From NCBI GenBank assembly GCA_028282785.1, contig JANQHE010000065.1, forward strand, positions 62,001 through 126,000: a stretch of DNA of 64,000 nucleotides. Reading direction: 5' to 3'. The notes under the pieces are model-generated. The model was not told where the DNA came from and did no database searches. It saw only the letters and a program-made list of their open reading frames with translations. Position numbers and translations under genes: made by a program. Positions within the stretch are counted from its first letter, which is position 1; each line of letters starts with the position of its first letter. Origin of the DNA: Bacteroidales bacterium. GTDB lineage: Bacteria > Bacteroidota > Bacteroidia > Bacteroidales > UBA12077. Shown here one piece after another: positions 8,014 through 17,465 of the stretch.

Positions 8014-8015
8014 TT

Positions 8016-9110
8016 TTACTTTCCCAAGCTTGCCAATCCCTCCAAACCACGAAGCTGTATCTGGGTTACAATAAGTTTATCACTCTCCAGGTAATCTTCT
8101 AAATGTTTTTGCACCTGGTTGATTTTATCGTAAGCTTTATCCGATGTAGTAACCTTTCCGTTCTTTTTGGCATTCTCAATGCTTGTGAGCAAGCGTTTCG
8201 CTTTGTCAACTGTAATATTGCCGTAAAGATTAATAAATCGCTTAATTAGTGCAATTGCAGGGGTAATGCCATAGCCGTCAACAATCTCTTTCAGCTTTGA
8301 GTACATGGATTCAGGCACAATAAAAGTGCAAATGCCGTCCATTTCTTTATAGGTCTTTGCAAGGTCATTCCCTATTTTCTGAATCTCATCAGCATACTTA
8401 CTTGTTTTGCGTATTGTCTTTTCGGTTGCTGCCTTTTGAATGGTTTTGTAAAGCAATGATACCTGGCGTTCGGTTACTTTTTTATTGTGAAAGTTAATGT
8501 ACCGTCTGATTATTTTAACCTCCAAAGGCATCAGGTCAACTTCATTTGGTTTACGCTTTGCTTGCTTTTTCTCTGTACTTGTTTTTTTTGATGCACTTTT
8601 GGGTGCTTTCTTTTTTGTTTTCTCAGCAACTTTGGTATTCCACAGAAACCGAAACGTAGTATCATGCCCTACACCATAAGAAAAGCCGTCTTTATCAAAC
8701 TTGGCAACATTTTTTAAAAATGAATATTTGATAATCATATCAGGTTTTCCAACACTTTTCAGTGTCAAGTCCGGACTAAGGCTTTTTACCCTAACTTTCC
8801 TTTCCAATTCAATATCACCTGAGTTATTGTTTATATGCTGATAAAATAATTCTTGCCCTTCTTCCAAATAAGCTTTTAAAGAATCAATATTTTTTGGGAG
8901 AGTTCCTTTCTTTTTGGGCTGTTCTTTGGCTAAAACATCATTCAACTTTTCAATAAAAGTGTCGATATACTTTGTTATCCCTTCGCTTTTATTGTAGTAT
9001 TTCAATTGCTTGTTTACAATGTTCTCAAACTCCTCTTTACCTAATTTTTCTGGTAGTTTTGCTGTTATTTTAGGGTATTCCTTCTCGATATTTGCAACTG
9101 TAATTTTCAT
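8016..9110 (-). CDS. 364-aa virion-block protein, frameshift upstream partner
   Basis: The protein has a helical N-terminus, a central segment, a Lys/Ala/Ser-rich linker (about 165-190), and a helical domain (about 195-345, EVKIIRRYINFHNKKVTERQV). That domain resembles pieces of the large polyvalent proteins found in Bacteroidota mobile elements. It ends LRGLEGLASLGK, containing the GLxxLG motif shared across this block, at the slippery site. Normal termination gives 364 aa; a -1 slip adds 216 residues carrying the RecA-like ATPase. The function is unknown. Confidence 0.8.
   Translation of the reverse strand: MKITVANIEKEYPKITAKLPEKLGKEEFENIVNKQLKYYNKSEGITKYIDTFIEKLNDVLAKEQPKKKGTLPKNIDSLKAYLEEGQELFYQHINNNSGDIELERKVRVKSLSPDLTLKSVGKPDMIIKYSFLKNVAKFDKDGFSYGVGHDTTFRFLWNTKVAEKTKKKAPKSASKKTSTEKKQAKRKPNEVDLMPLEVKIIRRYINFHNKKVTERQVSLLYKTIQKAATEKTIRKTSKYADEIQKIGNDLAKTYKEMDGICTFIVPESMYSKLKEIVDGYGITPAIALIKRFINLYGNITVDKAKRLLTSIENAKKNGKVTTSDKAYDKINQVQKHLEDYLESDKLIVTQIQLRGLEGLASLGK
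8019..8025 (-). promoter_or_regulatory. -1 ribosomal frameshift slippery site GGGAAAG
   Basis: In frame the codons are TTG GGA AAG TAA. G GGA AAG is a perfect X XXY YYZ heptamer, the same one used in the lambda G-GT gene pair, and it abuts the stop codon. Slipping back one base reads GGG AAA GTA and enters the open ATPase frame. Confidence 0.88.
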
Positions 9111-9154
9111 CGTATCAATATTTTAGTTTTACTTCAATAGTTAACCTGGAGCTT

Positions 9155-12100
9155 TTAGTTTAATGAAAGGAGGTTGAGTAATTTTAACTTAGCTTCTGCC
9201 TCTGCTTCCATAAGTTCCAGTTCATCATCGTCCTCACCATCGGGTTGTGTATGTTTATCCGGTTCTATCTTCAAAGGGGCTTTGTTGCAATGGTCTAACA
9301 CGTAATTAAGGGCTGCAAACTCCTTTACCCGTTCCATTACGCTTTTACCTTCTATTTTAAGGGAGCTTTTCTTCTTGTTTACATCGTCTAGTACATCGTA
9401 ATAATGTGATTCTGATAGTATGTTGGATAGCTCTTTGCGTAATTGTTCCGCTTCTTTCTCGTAGTTCTTAATGATTTTATCAATGTCATCATTGGCAGTA
9501 AATCCCTTTCCGGTAAACAGCTTTTCGGTTTTTACAATCTTATCACGTACAAGCTTGTAACTGTCATAGGTTGATTCGCTGAAATAATCAAAACGTGCGG
9601 AAAGGCGACGTACATGCATAGCAATCTCCATATCGCTAACAGCATTACCTTTCGCTTCAAAATCTTTGCACCTGGCATGAAGTTCAAGGTCGGACTTAAC
9701 CAAATCCCGTATTTTCTTGTCCTGTCTCTTTAAATACTCGTTTGATGGTGGATTGACTACATAATCATTTTGCTCTAAATTCTTTGTCCATCGGTAGAGT
9801 TCGGTTAGCAAATATTCCCGTTTTTGGTCATAATAGCCCTTGTCTTGTTTGTATGCTTTTAGTACAGGAATATTACCCGAAACAATACCGATTTTACGTT
9901 CCAGTTCTTTGCTTTCTTTGGAGATAATGATGTTTGCTATCTCTCCGGTTTTAGTAATAAGGGCAAACTTGACTTCTTCGGGGTCGAGAGCGTCCATATC
10001 CAAAACATTGCCTCGGTCGCTCCTGTACCAAATATCATTGATTCGTGCAGTCTTTTCTTCTAATTTCTGGAAGATAAACACGTCCATACTATCCTGAACC
10101 AGTGGTAAAACGATACGCACCCATTCATAAGGATTGCCAAAACGCCATATACGCCCCTCCAATTGCCTTAATTTGGTAGGATTAAATTCAGGGTAGCAAT
10201 TGTAAATTACCGTTCCCCTCTTTTGGAAGTCCATACCTTCACTAATGGCTGCTGTGCCGATAACTACTTTTACTACTCCTGCATTGAAAGCTTCTTTAAT
10301 TGCATCTTTCTTTTCAGGAGAAGTGTTGCCCCCTTCAATTATCATCACTTCATCGAAAGTGCCTCTTATATCAAGTATTTCGGATTCTTTTACACCCTGC
10401 TCTTTTTGAAATTGTTTGTAATTCAGACCACGTTTAAATCCTAACTCTTTTTCAAGCCATTCTTTGATATATTTAAAGTATTCTTTACCCCTGTTGATAT
10501 AGATTATCTGACCACTGCACAGCTCGCCTTTGTTTTCATGGTATTCTTTTACTGTTCTGATACATTCCAGGGTGTATTTTATCTTAGGGCTTTCTTCAAC
10601 GAACTCCTTATAATCTGCCGGATGCTCCCCCATAGCTATGAATGGACTTAAAGCATTATTCAAGCTTTGCGACATAAAGCCGAAAATCATAGAAAAACTT
10701 CTATCCTGGATTGCTGCCTCAATGTTTTTTACAATATCGTTCTGAATATCCCTTTGCATTGGGGTCATTTTCAGATATGTAAGAATTTGGTCTTTGGAAG
10801 AAAGCCGTTTTATTCTGCCATCCTTCTTTTCATTTACTTTAGGAAGGTTGATTTTCTCCGGACGTTTTTCATTGTCTGCTGTACGATATATTATACTGTT
10901 GTAAATGAGGGATTGCAGTAACATACGGTTATTGAAGGCTTTCACAACCGGACGGGGTTCAATTGTTTCACGAACGGTAACAACATTTTCAATCTGTTCA
11001 CGAACGTGTAGCTCGAAAAAGTCGTTGATATTCAATATCTCCCTTCGCTTCATTGTATCGTAGCTAACTAGGCTCAACATGGAGTAAACCTCAATCGGTT
11101 GGTTCTCAAATGGCGTTGCTGATAACAACATGACGTTCTTACCAAATCTGCGTTGTATGAAATTGGTAAAGAAGAATGCTTTTACACCTCTTTCCGTAGT
11201 GTTACCAATAGTAGATTTAAAGCGACTTTTCTTGTCAAGTTTATCTTTCTTGACACGGCTAAAGATGTTTTTAAAATTGTGAGCTTCGTCAATAACCAGG
11301 TAATCAAAACCTACTTTATCAAATTGTGCCAGGTTTTTCTCCAACGCATTACCAATGGTTTCAAGTATTTTCTGACCTTCTTTGACTTCTTCACGGTTGC
11401 TCTGGTCGTATGATTGGGTTAGAATAGATTTGAGTTCTTCAATAAAACTTTCAGCCACTTTCATTGAGAAACCAATATTGACCAAACCATTGTAATTAAT
11501 AAGTGTAATTGATTTTTCAGGAACTTGGTTAGTGTTTATCTTGTTTAACCACTTTGAACCCAGGTTGCCCCATTCATTGAGTTTAATATCAGTACCCGTA
11601 AGGATTCCGGCATTAATCATATTACCTTTCTTATCGTACTGACCGAACATTTCCGCTTTCCACTTTTCATAAACTGCATTTGGAACACAGACTAATGCAC
11701 GTTTACACTTCCCATCGTGCAGAGCTTGTGCCAGTTCCACAATTGCAGTAAGTGTTTTACCCACGCCTACATCAAAGGCAAGAATACCACTTTCAACCGC
11801 TTCCATAAATCCAACACCTTCACGCTGTACAGGCTTCATTGCCCAATGAAAGCCGTTCCAGGTTTCTGAAAGTTCACAGCCCATTGGTATGCGTGTGTAG
11901 TTTATCTCTGCATCTCCATTATACAGCTTGTTCCATTGCGCATCTAACTTTTCCTGGTATTCTTTGGTCAAAGCTTCATGTAGAAAACGGCTAAAGAGTA
12001 TTTCCCCTTCGTTTTTGGCAGAGGCTTTTAAATCTTCTCTAATTTCTTTAGTAAGGTTTGCGGTTTCTTTGTCTGTGAAAGCCGTTTTTGCCCCTGCGTT

Positions 12101-13105
12101 TTTCATTTCCTCCTTACGCTGTTTGACATAGGATTTCATGGTGGTTGGGGTCGGGGTTTCACCCTCAATGTAATATTTGGTTATGTTGTAGGCACTGCTT
12201 TCTTTAAAATCCTCACGAGGCAGGGTATTCAGCCAAAGTATAAATGCTTCCGTAAGGGTGGCTACTTTGTCAATGATAACTCCTGAATCAGGTTTAAGCA
12301 TATCCAGGGTAAAGGATTTTGCAAATCGGTAATACGGTGCAAGAAATGGTCGTTCATCAGGGTTCTCATGCATTACTGTAAGTGGTTTAGGTTTGCGACT
12401 TTCAAGTATGTCCCAATGGTCGAGATAAACACTTTCACCATATCGTTCTGTTATCTCCTTTTTGTCTTTCTTTAACTGTTCGAACTTTTCGTAAATATTA
12501 CCAAACGTATAAATAGGTTCAGGTAAGAGTTCCCCGTCTATGTAAAACAAAGCTCCCAACTTAACCAGGCTATCCAATTCTTTTTGGTCTGTAATAATAA
12601 CGGTTTCTCTTTCTATGTCTCTCTGAGCTACATAAATTAATTCATTATCCTGGCTACGGACAATAAGATAATCCATACCATCATATTTATGGGATTTTTT
12701 TGTGGCTGTTCCTAAAACAGAACCTTCCGGTACGGTTCGGGTATCTCTAAAGTGGTTGTCTTTAACAGTAGTTGCTTTTTTAGCTATAACCAAATCGGAC
12801 TGAACTGTACCGGATTTTAAAAAGTAACTTTCCCAACCATACATAGGGATGCCTAAACGTCTGCGATGCCAAACCCAGGCTTTTATTTCTTCACGGCTGA
12901 TACCTTTGTTATATTTCTTCACTACCTCTTTGAAAGGCATTACCGTCTTGGTGTTGGTTTTACCCAAGCCACGCAAACCTTTTAATTGCTGTGCAGTTTT
13001 AATTGATTGTTTTACCGATTGAGTATTCCTCTTTATTTTTCTCTCCAGTTCAATCGGTAAAGCTCCAAGTGTATCTGTTCCGCTAAGTCCTTTTATATAA
13101 TCCAT
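9155..13105 (-). CDS. Giant SF2 (SNF2/DarB-like) helicase, 1316 aa
   Basis: Helicase motifs in order are: I (ILAFDVGVGKT, about 441-451), II (VIDEAHNFKN, about 600), III (LLSATPFENQP) and VI (LRQLEGRIWRFGNP). A 430-residue N-terminal extension includes an early LKGLRGLGK motif (41-49). An acidic C-terminal region ends in an EAEAEAKLKLL tail that recurs in the 80-aa neighbour. Such helicases with a nearby methylase are known in phages as antirestriction proteins that enter with the DNA (P1 DarB type). The propeptide-like N-terminus would fit virion packaging, which is inference. Confidence 0.85.
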   Translation of the reverse strand: MDYIKGLSGTDTLGALPIELERKIKRNTQSVKQSIKTAQQLKGLRGLGKTNTKTVMPFKEVVKKYNKGISREEIKAWVWHRRRLGIPMYGWESYFLKSGTVQSDLVIAKKATTVKDNHFRDTRTVPEGSVLGTATKKSHKYDGMDYLIVRSQDNELIYVAQRDIERETVIITDQKELDSLVKLGALFYIDGELLPEPIYTFGNIYEKFEQLKKDKKEITERYGESVYLDHWDILESRKPKPLTVMHENPDERPFLAPYYRFAKSFTLDMLKPDSGVIIDKVATLTEAFILWLNTLPREDFKESSAYNITKYYIEGETPTPTTMKSYVKQRKEEMKNAGAKTAFTDKETANLTKEIREDLKASAKNEGEILFSRFLHEALTKEYQEKLDAQWNKLYNGDAEINYTRIPMGCELSETWNGFHWAMKPVQREGVGFMEAVESGILAFDVGVGKTLTAIVELAQALHDGKCKRALVCVPNAVYEKWKAEMFGQYDKKGNMINAGILTGTDIKLNEWGNLGSKWLNKINTNQVPEKSITLINYNGLVNIGFSMKVAESFIEELKSILTQSYDQSNREEVKEGQKILETIGNALEKNLAQFDKVGFDYLVIDEAHNFKNIFSRVKKDKLDKKSRFKSTIGNTTERGVKAFFFTNFIQRRFGKNVMLLSATPFENQPIEVYSMLSLVSYDTMKRREILNINDFFELHVREQIENVVTVRETIEPRPVVKAFNNRMLLQSLIYNSIIYRTADNEKRPEKINLPKVNEKKDGRIKRLSSKDQILTYLKMTPMQRDIQNDIVKNIEAAIQDRSFSMIFGFMSQSLNNALSPFIAMGEHPADYKEFVEESPKIKYTLECIRTVKEYHENKGELCSGQIIYINRGKEYFKYIKEWLEKELGFKRGLNYKQFQKEQGVKESEILDIRGTFDEVMIIEGGNTSPEKKDAIKEAFNAGVVKVVIGTAAISEGMDFQKRGTVIYNCYPEFNPTKLRQLEGRIWRFGNPYEWVRIVLPLVQDSMDVFIFQKLEEKTARINDIWYRSDRGNVLDMDALDPEEVKFALITKTGEIANIIISKESKELERKIGIVSGNIPVLKAYKQDKGYYDQKREYLLTELYRWTKNLEQNDYVVNPPSNEYLKRQDKKIRDLVKSDLELHARCKDFEAKGNAVSDMEIAMHVRRLSARFDYFSESTYDSYKLVRDKIVKTEKLFTGKGFTANDDIDKIIKNYEKEAEQLRKELSNILSESHYYDVLDDVNKKKSSLKIEGKSVMERVKEFAALNYVLDHCNKAPLKIEPDKHTQPDGEDDDELELMEAEAEAKLKLLNLLSLN

Positions 13106-13148
13106 ATCTGTATGGTTAAATTTTACATTCGTTAAGGGGCTGATAGCC

Positions 13149-13391
13149 TTATAATTTCAGAAGCTTTAAAAGCTTCAGCTTTGCTTCTGCCTCTGCTTCA
13201 ATTATGAGTATGTCATCTTTTGTTGAATCATCCTGGTATAAAAAGGAGAACATTTGCAGCACGTCTTCTTTGGTCGCAACAATGGTAAAAGGAAATGCCC
13301 GACTTGTCGTAGGCTTTTCTTCTCCTGCTTGTTTATTTGGGTTACGCCTGAAAAACTCGCTATTGCTTGTTATGTCCTCAAAAACCTGCAT
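13149..13391 (-). CDS. 80-aa protein sharing the helicase C-terminal tail
   Basis: The small protein is unrelated to known families except for its last 18 residues (EAEAEAKLKLL then KLLKL), which are nearly identical to the end of the adjacent helicase, also at DNA level. The tail would form an amphipathic helix. It starts 1 nt from the stop of the 68-aa gene and precedes the helicase by 43 nt. It may be targeted to the same place or complex as the helicase. Confidence 0.65.
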   Translation of the reverse strand: MQVFEDITSNSEFFRRNPNKQAGEEKPTTSRAFPFTIVATKEDVLQMFSFLYQDDSTKDDILIIEAEAEAKLKLLKLLKL

Positions 13392-13598
13392 CTATAATTC
13401 ACTTTCTATTTGAGGTATGCACATTTCAGGGGCTTGTCCTGTGTCAATCACCATATTTATAATTTGCTTTTCTACCCATTCGTAGCCCTCTTTATCAAGC
13501 AATAGCTTGTTTACCTTTGGGCAATTGCTATCATTTACATTTTGGAGTGCATCCAGGATTAAAGCCCTTAATTCCGTTATCAGTTTGTTTGCTTTCAT
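13392..13598 (-). CDS. Hypothetical 68-aa protein
   Basis: The start is placed at the Met of MKANKLITELRAL, 1 nt after the methylase stop; the longer frame would lie inside the methylase gene. The product is helical with no recognised domain. It is tightly packed between the methylase and the 80-aa gene, so it is part of the same leftward operon. Confidence 0.6.
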   Translation of the reverse strand: MKANKLITELRALILDALQNVNDSNCPKVNKLLLDKEGYEWVEKQIINMVIDTGQAPEMCIPQIESEL

Positions 13599-13599
13599 G

Positions 13600-14361
13600 T
13601 TATTTTCGTTTAAGGATGATAATGTCAGGACAAACCTTTGTTCTTGGAAATACAGGGGGCAAACGATAAGCATCCAGAAAATTGGCATAAAGTCCCAATA
13701 CCCGTTTCATGGGGAGGTACTTGTTATTATTTCGCATGAAATTTTGAGACGTAATATAGATTAGTAAACCTCCTGGCTTTAGTATGAGTAAACCAAAAAG
13801 CATAAAGGCAATTTCCATTTGAGCAAACTTGACTTTGTGCATCAGGTGTCTCATTCGTCCGCTGTAATAGTTGTGGTATTGCCCGTAAGGTGGGTTAGTA
13901 ATTACAAGCTCAAAAGGGTATCCGGTTAACCAGGTTATCTTGTCTTTTAGTAATTGCCCAAATACATCATTGCTATGAGGTTGTAGAAAAGCGGTTTCAA
14001 AATGAAGACCGTAAATAGTTGCTTTTGGAAAACGTAGCTCTGCAATACGCTTTCCGGTTTCATCGGGTTCAAATCCTGTTACCAAGCTTTTATCCTCGAA
14101 AGGCTCAATAATGTTTCCTGTTCCCATTGAAGGGTCTAACACCGTACCGCCAGAATAGCCATGATAAATAGCCAGATCGTGCATTATCTTACAAATCCAT
14201 GAAGGGGTATAGAACTGGTGCAAGATGCCCACATCAGTCTCTTTACTTCCACCTTTGCCTGAATATTCAGATATATAGTCAATATCAGCACTTGAATAGC
14301 TTTGACCTTTTCTGTCCTTCGTTAAAATGAATTGTTCTATGGCTTTATTTTTTTGGGTCAT
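13600..14361 (-). CDS. DNA adenine N6-methyltransferase-like protein
   Basis: The SAM-binding motif VLDPSMGTGN (about 74-84) and the catalytic NPPYGQ (about 156) give a class I N6-adenine methylase; the family also matches the N6_Mtase fold of polyvalent proteins. There is no endonuclease beside it, so self-methylation against host restriction is the likely use. The start follows the membrane-protein stop by 3 nt. Confidence 0.85.
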   Translation of the reverse strand: MTQKNKAIEQFILTKDRKGQSYSSADIDYISEYSGKGGSKETDVGILHQFYTPSWICKIMHDLAIYHGYSGGTVLDPSMGTGNIIEPFEDKSLVTGFEPDETGKRIAELRFPKATIYGLHFETAFLQPHSNDVFGQLLKDKITWLTGYPFELVITNPPYGQYHNYYSGRMRHLMHKVKFAQMEIAFMLFGLLILKPGGLLIYITSQNFMRNNNKYLPMKRVLGLYANFLDAYRLPPVFPRTKVCPDIIILKRK

Positions 14362-14364
14362 TTC

Positions 14365-14865
14365 TTACATTATTGTGTGTGCCAAATAGAATAACCCTGC
14401 GAATACCTCGGCTGCCATTGTCAGCTCCAAACACCAAAGCCATTTATCGGCAAACGCACTTGCCATAAGTGCTGAAACTGCAACAATGATGGTGTATTCT
14501 AAATTATCGAAGCTGAAATAATAGCTTAAACCAAGTAGAGTGAAACCACCAATTGCCGATATATAATGAGCAATGCGAAGAAAAATATTGCGTTTAAAAT
14601 CGGAAAAAACACCAACTAAAAAGATTCCAATACCACCGCCAATTATCCACCATTCAACCGATTCTTTAATAAAAAGACCGGTGATTATAATTGCCAATCC
14701 ACATGTCCACATAACAATTTCAAAAACAAGCTTGAAAGGTTTCTTCAAAAAATAGTTGCTATCCGATATTGATTTGCGGATGCCATGAACCGCTATAATC
14801 GAGGTTAGATACACTACTAATGATATAAATGCCGCGAAAAGACTACCTATTACCAATGCTTTCAT
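14365..14865 (-). CDS. Four/five-TM membrane protein
   Basis: The 166-aa protein has hydrophobic helices at about 5-27, 46-65, 70-88, 98-118 and 122-160 with short polar loops. No family is recognised. It lies between the fibre and methylase genes in the virion block. A virion-membrane or superinfection-exclusion role is possible but not shown. Confidence 0.7.
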   Translation of the reverse strand: MKALVIGSLFAAFISLVVYLTSIIAVHGIRKSISDSNYFLKKPFKLVFEIVMWTCGLAIIITGLFIKESVEWWIIGGGIGIFLVGVFSDFKRNIFLRIAHYISAIGGFTLLGLSYYFSFDNLEYTIIVAVSALMASAFADKWLWCLELTMAAEVFAGLFYLAHTIM

Positions 14866-14876
14866 AATTCTTCGAT

Positions 14877-16820
14877 TTAATCATCATCACAACCTAATCG
14901 AAGGGTAGTACCGTCCGGGTCTATATCGAAACTTGTCACTCCTGCATCGGCTAGTTTGGTTAGGAAGGAAGTAAGTAAAACCGGAATGTTCTGTAGGTTC
15001 GTGTCCCAATCAGCACCTACAGTAGCACCTTCTTCAATCCCTTCGAGCTTCGTTTCATCTGCTTCGGGATAAGTGCGTTTAGCTGTATTAGTCTCAATAG
15101 CGGTTGCCTGTTCCTCTGAAATGGTAGTGGGCTTGTTGGCTACGTTTGTCTCCCAATCTGCCCCTGCGGTTGCATTTTCTTCAATGCCTCCAAGCTTTGT
15201 CTCGTCTGCTTCGGGATAAGAACGTTTAGCTATATTTGCCTCGATAGCTGTTGCCTGTTCCTCTGAAATGGTAGTAGGTTTGTTGGCTACATTTGTTTCC
15301 CAATCAGCACCGACCGTTGCGTTTTCTTCGATACCGCCAAGCTTTGTTTCATCGGCTTCGGGATATGACCTTTTCGCTGTATTGGCTTCAATTGCCGTAG
15401 CTTGTTCTTCGCTAATTGTGGTGGGTTTGTTCTGAACATTTGTCTCCCAATCTGCTCCAACGGTTGCATTTTCTTCAATACCTTCGAGTTTGGTTTCATC
15501 AGCTTCGGGATAAGAACGTTTAGCTGTATTTGCTTCGATAGCAGTTGCCTGTTCTTCCGAAATTGTGGTAGGCTTATTGGCTACGTTTGTTTCCCAATTA
15601 GCACCATTGGTAGCATCAGCCGGAGCATGTTCAGTTTGACTGTGGTCATAAGCAATTTTTCCGTGGTCGCCTCGATGTGCATCGTTTTCAGTTTCTCCAA
15701 GTTTTAGGGGATTCCCTGTGTATATGTATGCTGAACCACTCCACCTGTATGCTTGATTATGTTCTTTTTCAAGGTATATCTTACCTGTTTCTCCATTTGC
15801 AGGAAAGTCTGCAAGTGTTGGAAATTCTAAAACATCGTCAACATAAGATGGCAACTGTTCCGATGGAATTTGCCCTCCAACTAAATCAGCTTTCAGGGCT
15901 AAATCCGGCTTATCAACAAGGTCATTGTAACTGATACCTGTTATCGAACCACTGATACTATCAGCAAAAGTTGTCCGTATCTCGATACCACCATGTTCGT
16001 TTGATGTTGGGCTTGTCCGCAAAGCTTCTTCTCCGGCAGGCTTAATATTGTTTGCATTACCAATAATGATAATACCACCTTTTAATAATCCGGCTGCTGT
16101 TCGTGGTGCATAATCAGGGTCGGATAATGTAGGATTAACCAAATTAGCTGTTGTACCCGATTCAATTACGTTGAAAATGCTACCTACATCGTTCGCTTCC
16201 ATTTTGAACGAAGGCTCAATAACAACAATCCTATTCAATCCTAAATCCTTGAAAACAATATCACCTGCTGTAACATCTTCTTTTGCTTCAAAGCTGCATG
16301 ACCTAACAGTAGTGGAACTATTGAAAAGCTCCAACGCACCTTTGGATGCCATGTACTGAAACTTAATGCTTTCAAAATTTACATTACTATTATTTATCAG
16401 TAAAGCATCGTCAATATCAAACACCACTTCGCTTTCAGATGTTAGAGGTTTTAGGTTGATGGTGTATGAAAAATCCCGAAACGTTACCCTCGCACCTGTA
16501 TCATCCATGTATGGGGAAGATTCAAACAGTAAGTCGATGCTTGTTGCATCATCATCATTGTACTTTAAGGCTTTGGGTAAAGAATTGATTAGGGCAACAA
16601 TTTTTGAAAAAGGTGTATCTTTTTCAATAATAAAGCCTTTCTTATCGGGGTCAAACTCGAAACTTGAAACCGATTGAGTTTCACTCAGGTCAAATATTCC
16701 CTGGAAAACTTTATACTCACCGAAGGGCATTCCCAGGTAAGCGTAATTACCGTTCGTTGCCCATTCTCCATTGCGTAGCGCAGGAGGTTTACTTCCTTTA
16801 AATTTTTTTATCGTTACCAT
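14877..16820 (-). CDS. Receptor-binding fibre/spike protein with 49-aa repeats
   Basis: The N-terminal 230 residues look beta-rich (parallel helix-like). A segment with an AYRWSGSAYIYTG core and an AYDHSQTEHAPADA motif is typical of phage fibres. Residues about 405-605 hold four near-identical 49-aa repeats (WETNVANKPTTISEEQ ... LEGIEENATVGAD) and a partial fifth. It is the only obvious host-attachment protein of the element. Confidence 0.8.
   Translation of the reverse strand: MVTIKKFKGSKPPALRNGEWATNGNYAYLGMPFGEYKVFQGIFDLSETQSVSSFEFDPDKKGFIIEKDTPFSKIVALINSLPKALKYNDDDATSIDLLFESSPYMDDTGARVTFRDFSYTINLKPLTSESEVVFDIDDALLINNSNVNFESIKFQYMASKGALELFNSSTTVRSCSFEAKEDVTAGDIVFKDLGLNRIVVIEPSFKMEANDVGSIFNVIESGTTANLVNPTLSDPDYAPRTAAGLLKGGIIIIGNANNIKPAGEEALRTSPTSNEHGGIEIRTTFADSISGSITGISYNDLVDKPDLALKADLVGGQIPSEQLPSYVDDVLEFPTLADFPANGETGKIYLEKEHNQAYRWSGSAYIYTGNPLKLGETENDAHRGDHGKIAYDHSQTEHAPADATNGANWETNVANKPTTISEEQATAIEANTAKRSYPEADETKLEGIEENATVGADWETNVQNKPTTISEEQATAIEANTAKRSYPEADETKLGGIEENATVGADWETNVANKPTTISEEQATAIEANIAKRSYPEADETKLGGIEENATAGADWETNVANKPTTISEEQATAIETNTAKRTYPEADETKLEGIEEGATVGADWDTNLQNIPVLLTSFLTKLADAGVTSFDIDPDGTTLRLGCDDD
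14990..15600 (-). repeat. 147-bp tandem coding repeats in the fibre gene
   Basis: Four copies plus a partial copy encode the 49-residue unit. The copies differ by silent and a few missense changes, so repeat number can change by recombination. A spurious second frame is kept open by the repetition. Confidence 0.8.
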
Positions 16821-16839
16821 ATATGAATTTTTTTAAGTT

Positions 16840-17451
16840 TTAAATCAAAGAATAAGCCTGTTCAAATAGTTGGGGAGATACATAATTACCTCCTGTTTCA
16901 ACTCTTGTCATTGACAGGATTAATAAGCGTAATGTATTTTTAGTAGGTAGTAGCTTTGCTCGTTTGCTCACATTAATATCCTTACATACCGTATCAATGT
17001 AGAGGTCTGTGTTGTTTTCAAATCGAGGGGAGTATTCTTCAATCAGTAACGGCACTGTGTTTTTGCCTTTTTTAATGTCATGTATTAAATCTTTAATCAT
17101 TGCCCTGACACCATATACGGGAGCGATAAACATCTCGAAACGCCTGTCATTATTTTGATGACGCGGTAGCTTACCTTTCCACTCAATTTTAGTATAAACC
17201 AGGTTTCCGGGATTGTTATTTCGTATGGCGCGCGGAGCATTGGACAGGTAGGTATTTCCACCGTTCCAGTTTTGAAAGTTTGGAGGTAATTGATTAGTGT
17301 TAGTGGTTAGAAAATTAGAACCACGTTGGGGCGGAAATTGACCACGTTTACGCCTATTTCGTCTGCGAATCAGTAATACTGTGGTAATAACCGCCCCTGT
17401 GGTTAACACCCCTCCCGAAATGAGTAATATCTTCTTCTGTTTCGTATCCAT
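16840..17451 (-). CDS. Membrane-anchored RNNNPGN protein (virion lytic/P5-like)
   Basis: The start is chosen at MDTKQKK because the longer frame begins inside the upstream gene. One TM helix (about 7-27) is followed by an Arg-rich segment (RRRNRRKRG), a Gln/Asn/Pro linker and a globular domain with AIRNNNPGNLVY, the hallmark of proteins often named structural protein P5. Family members are thought to be virion peptidoglycan-related proteins. The single TM plus basic stretch is shared with its neighbour. Confidence 0.7.
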   Translation of the reverse strand: MDTKQKKILLISGGVLTTGAVITTVLLIRRRNRRKRGQFPPQRGSNFLTTNTNQLPPNFQNWNGGNTYLSNAPRAIRNNNPGNLVYTKIEWKGKLPRHQNNDRRFEMFIAPVYGVRAMIKDLIHDIKKGKNTVPLLIEEYSPRFENNTDLYIDTVCKDINVSKRAKLLPTKNTLRLLILSMTRVETGGNYVSPQLFEQAYSLI

Positions 17452-17465
17452 AGCTATAATTGTAT

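Noticed and set aside
9840-12131. Several 65-86-aa rightward frames inside the helicase gene
   Set aside because: They are antisense shadows of the strongly supported helicase coding frame.
15287-15499. Second frame in the fibre repeats
   Set aside because: It is kept open by the 147-bp repetition and is basic/low-complexity; the in-frame fibre gene explains it.
14990-15600. Diversity-generating retroelement target
   Set aside because: Fibre repeats were checked, but no reverse transcriptase or template repeat is present in the window.
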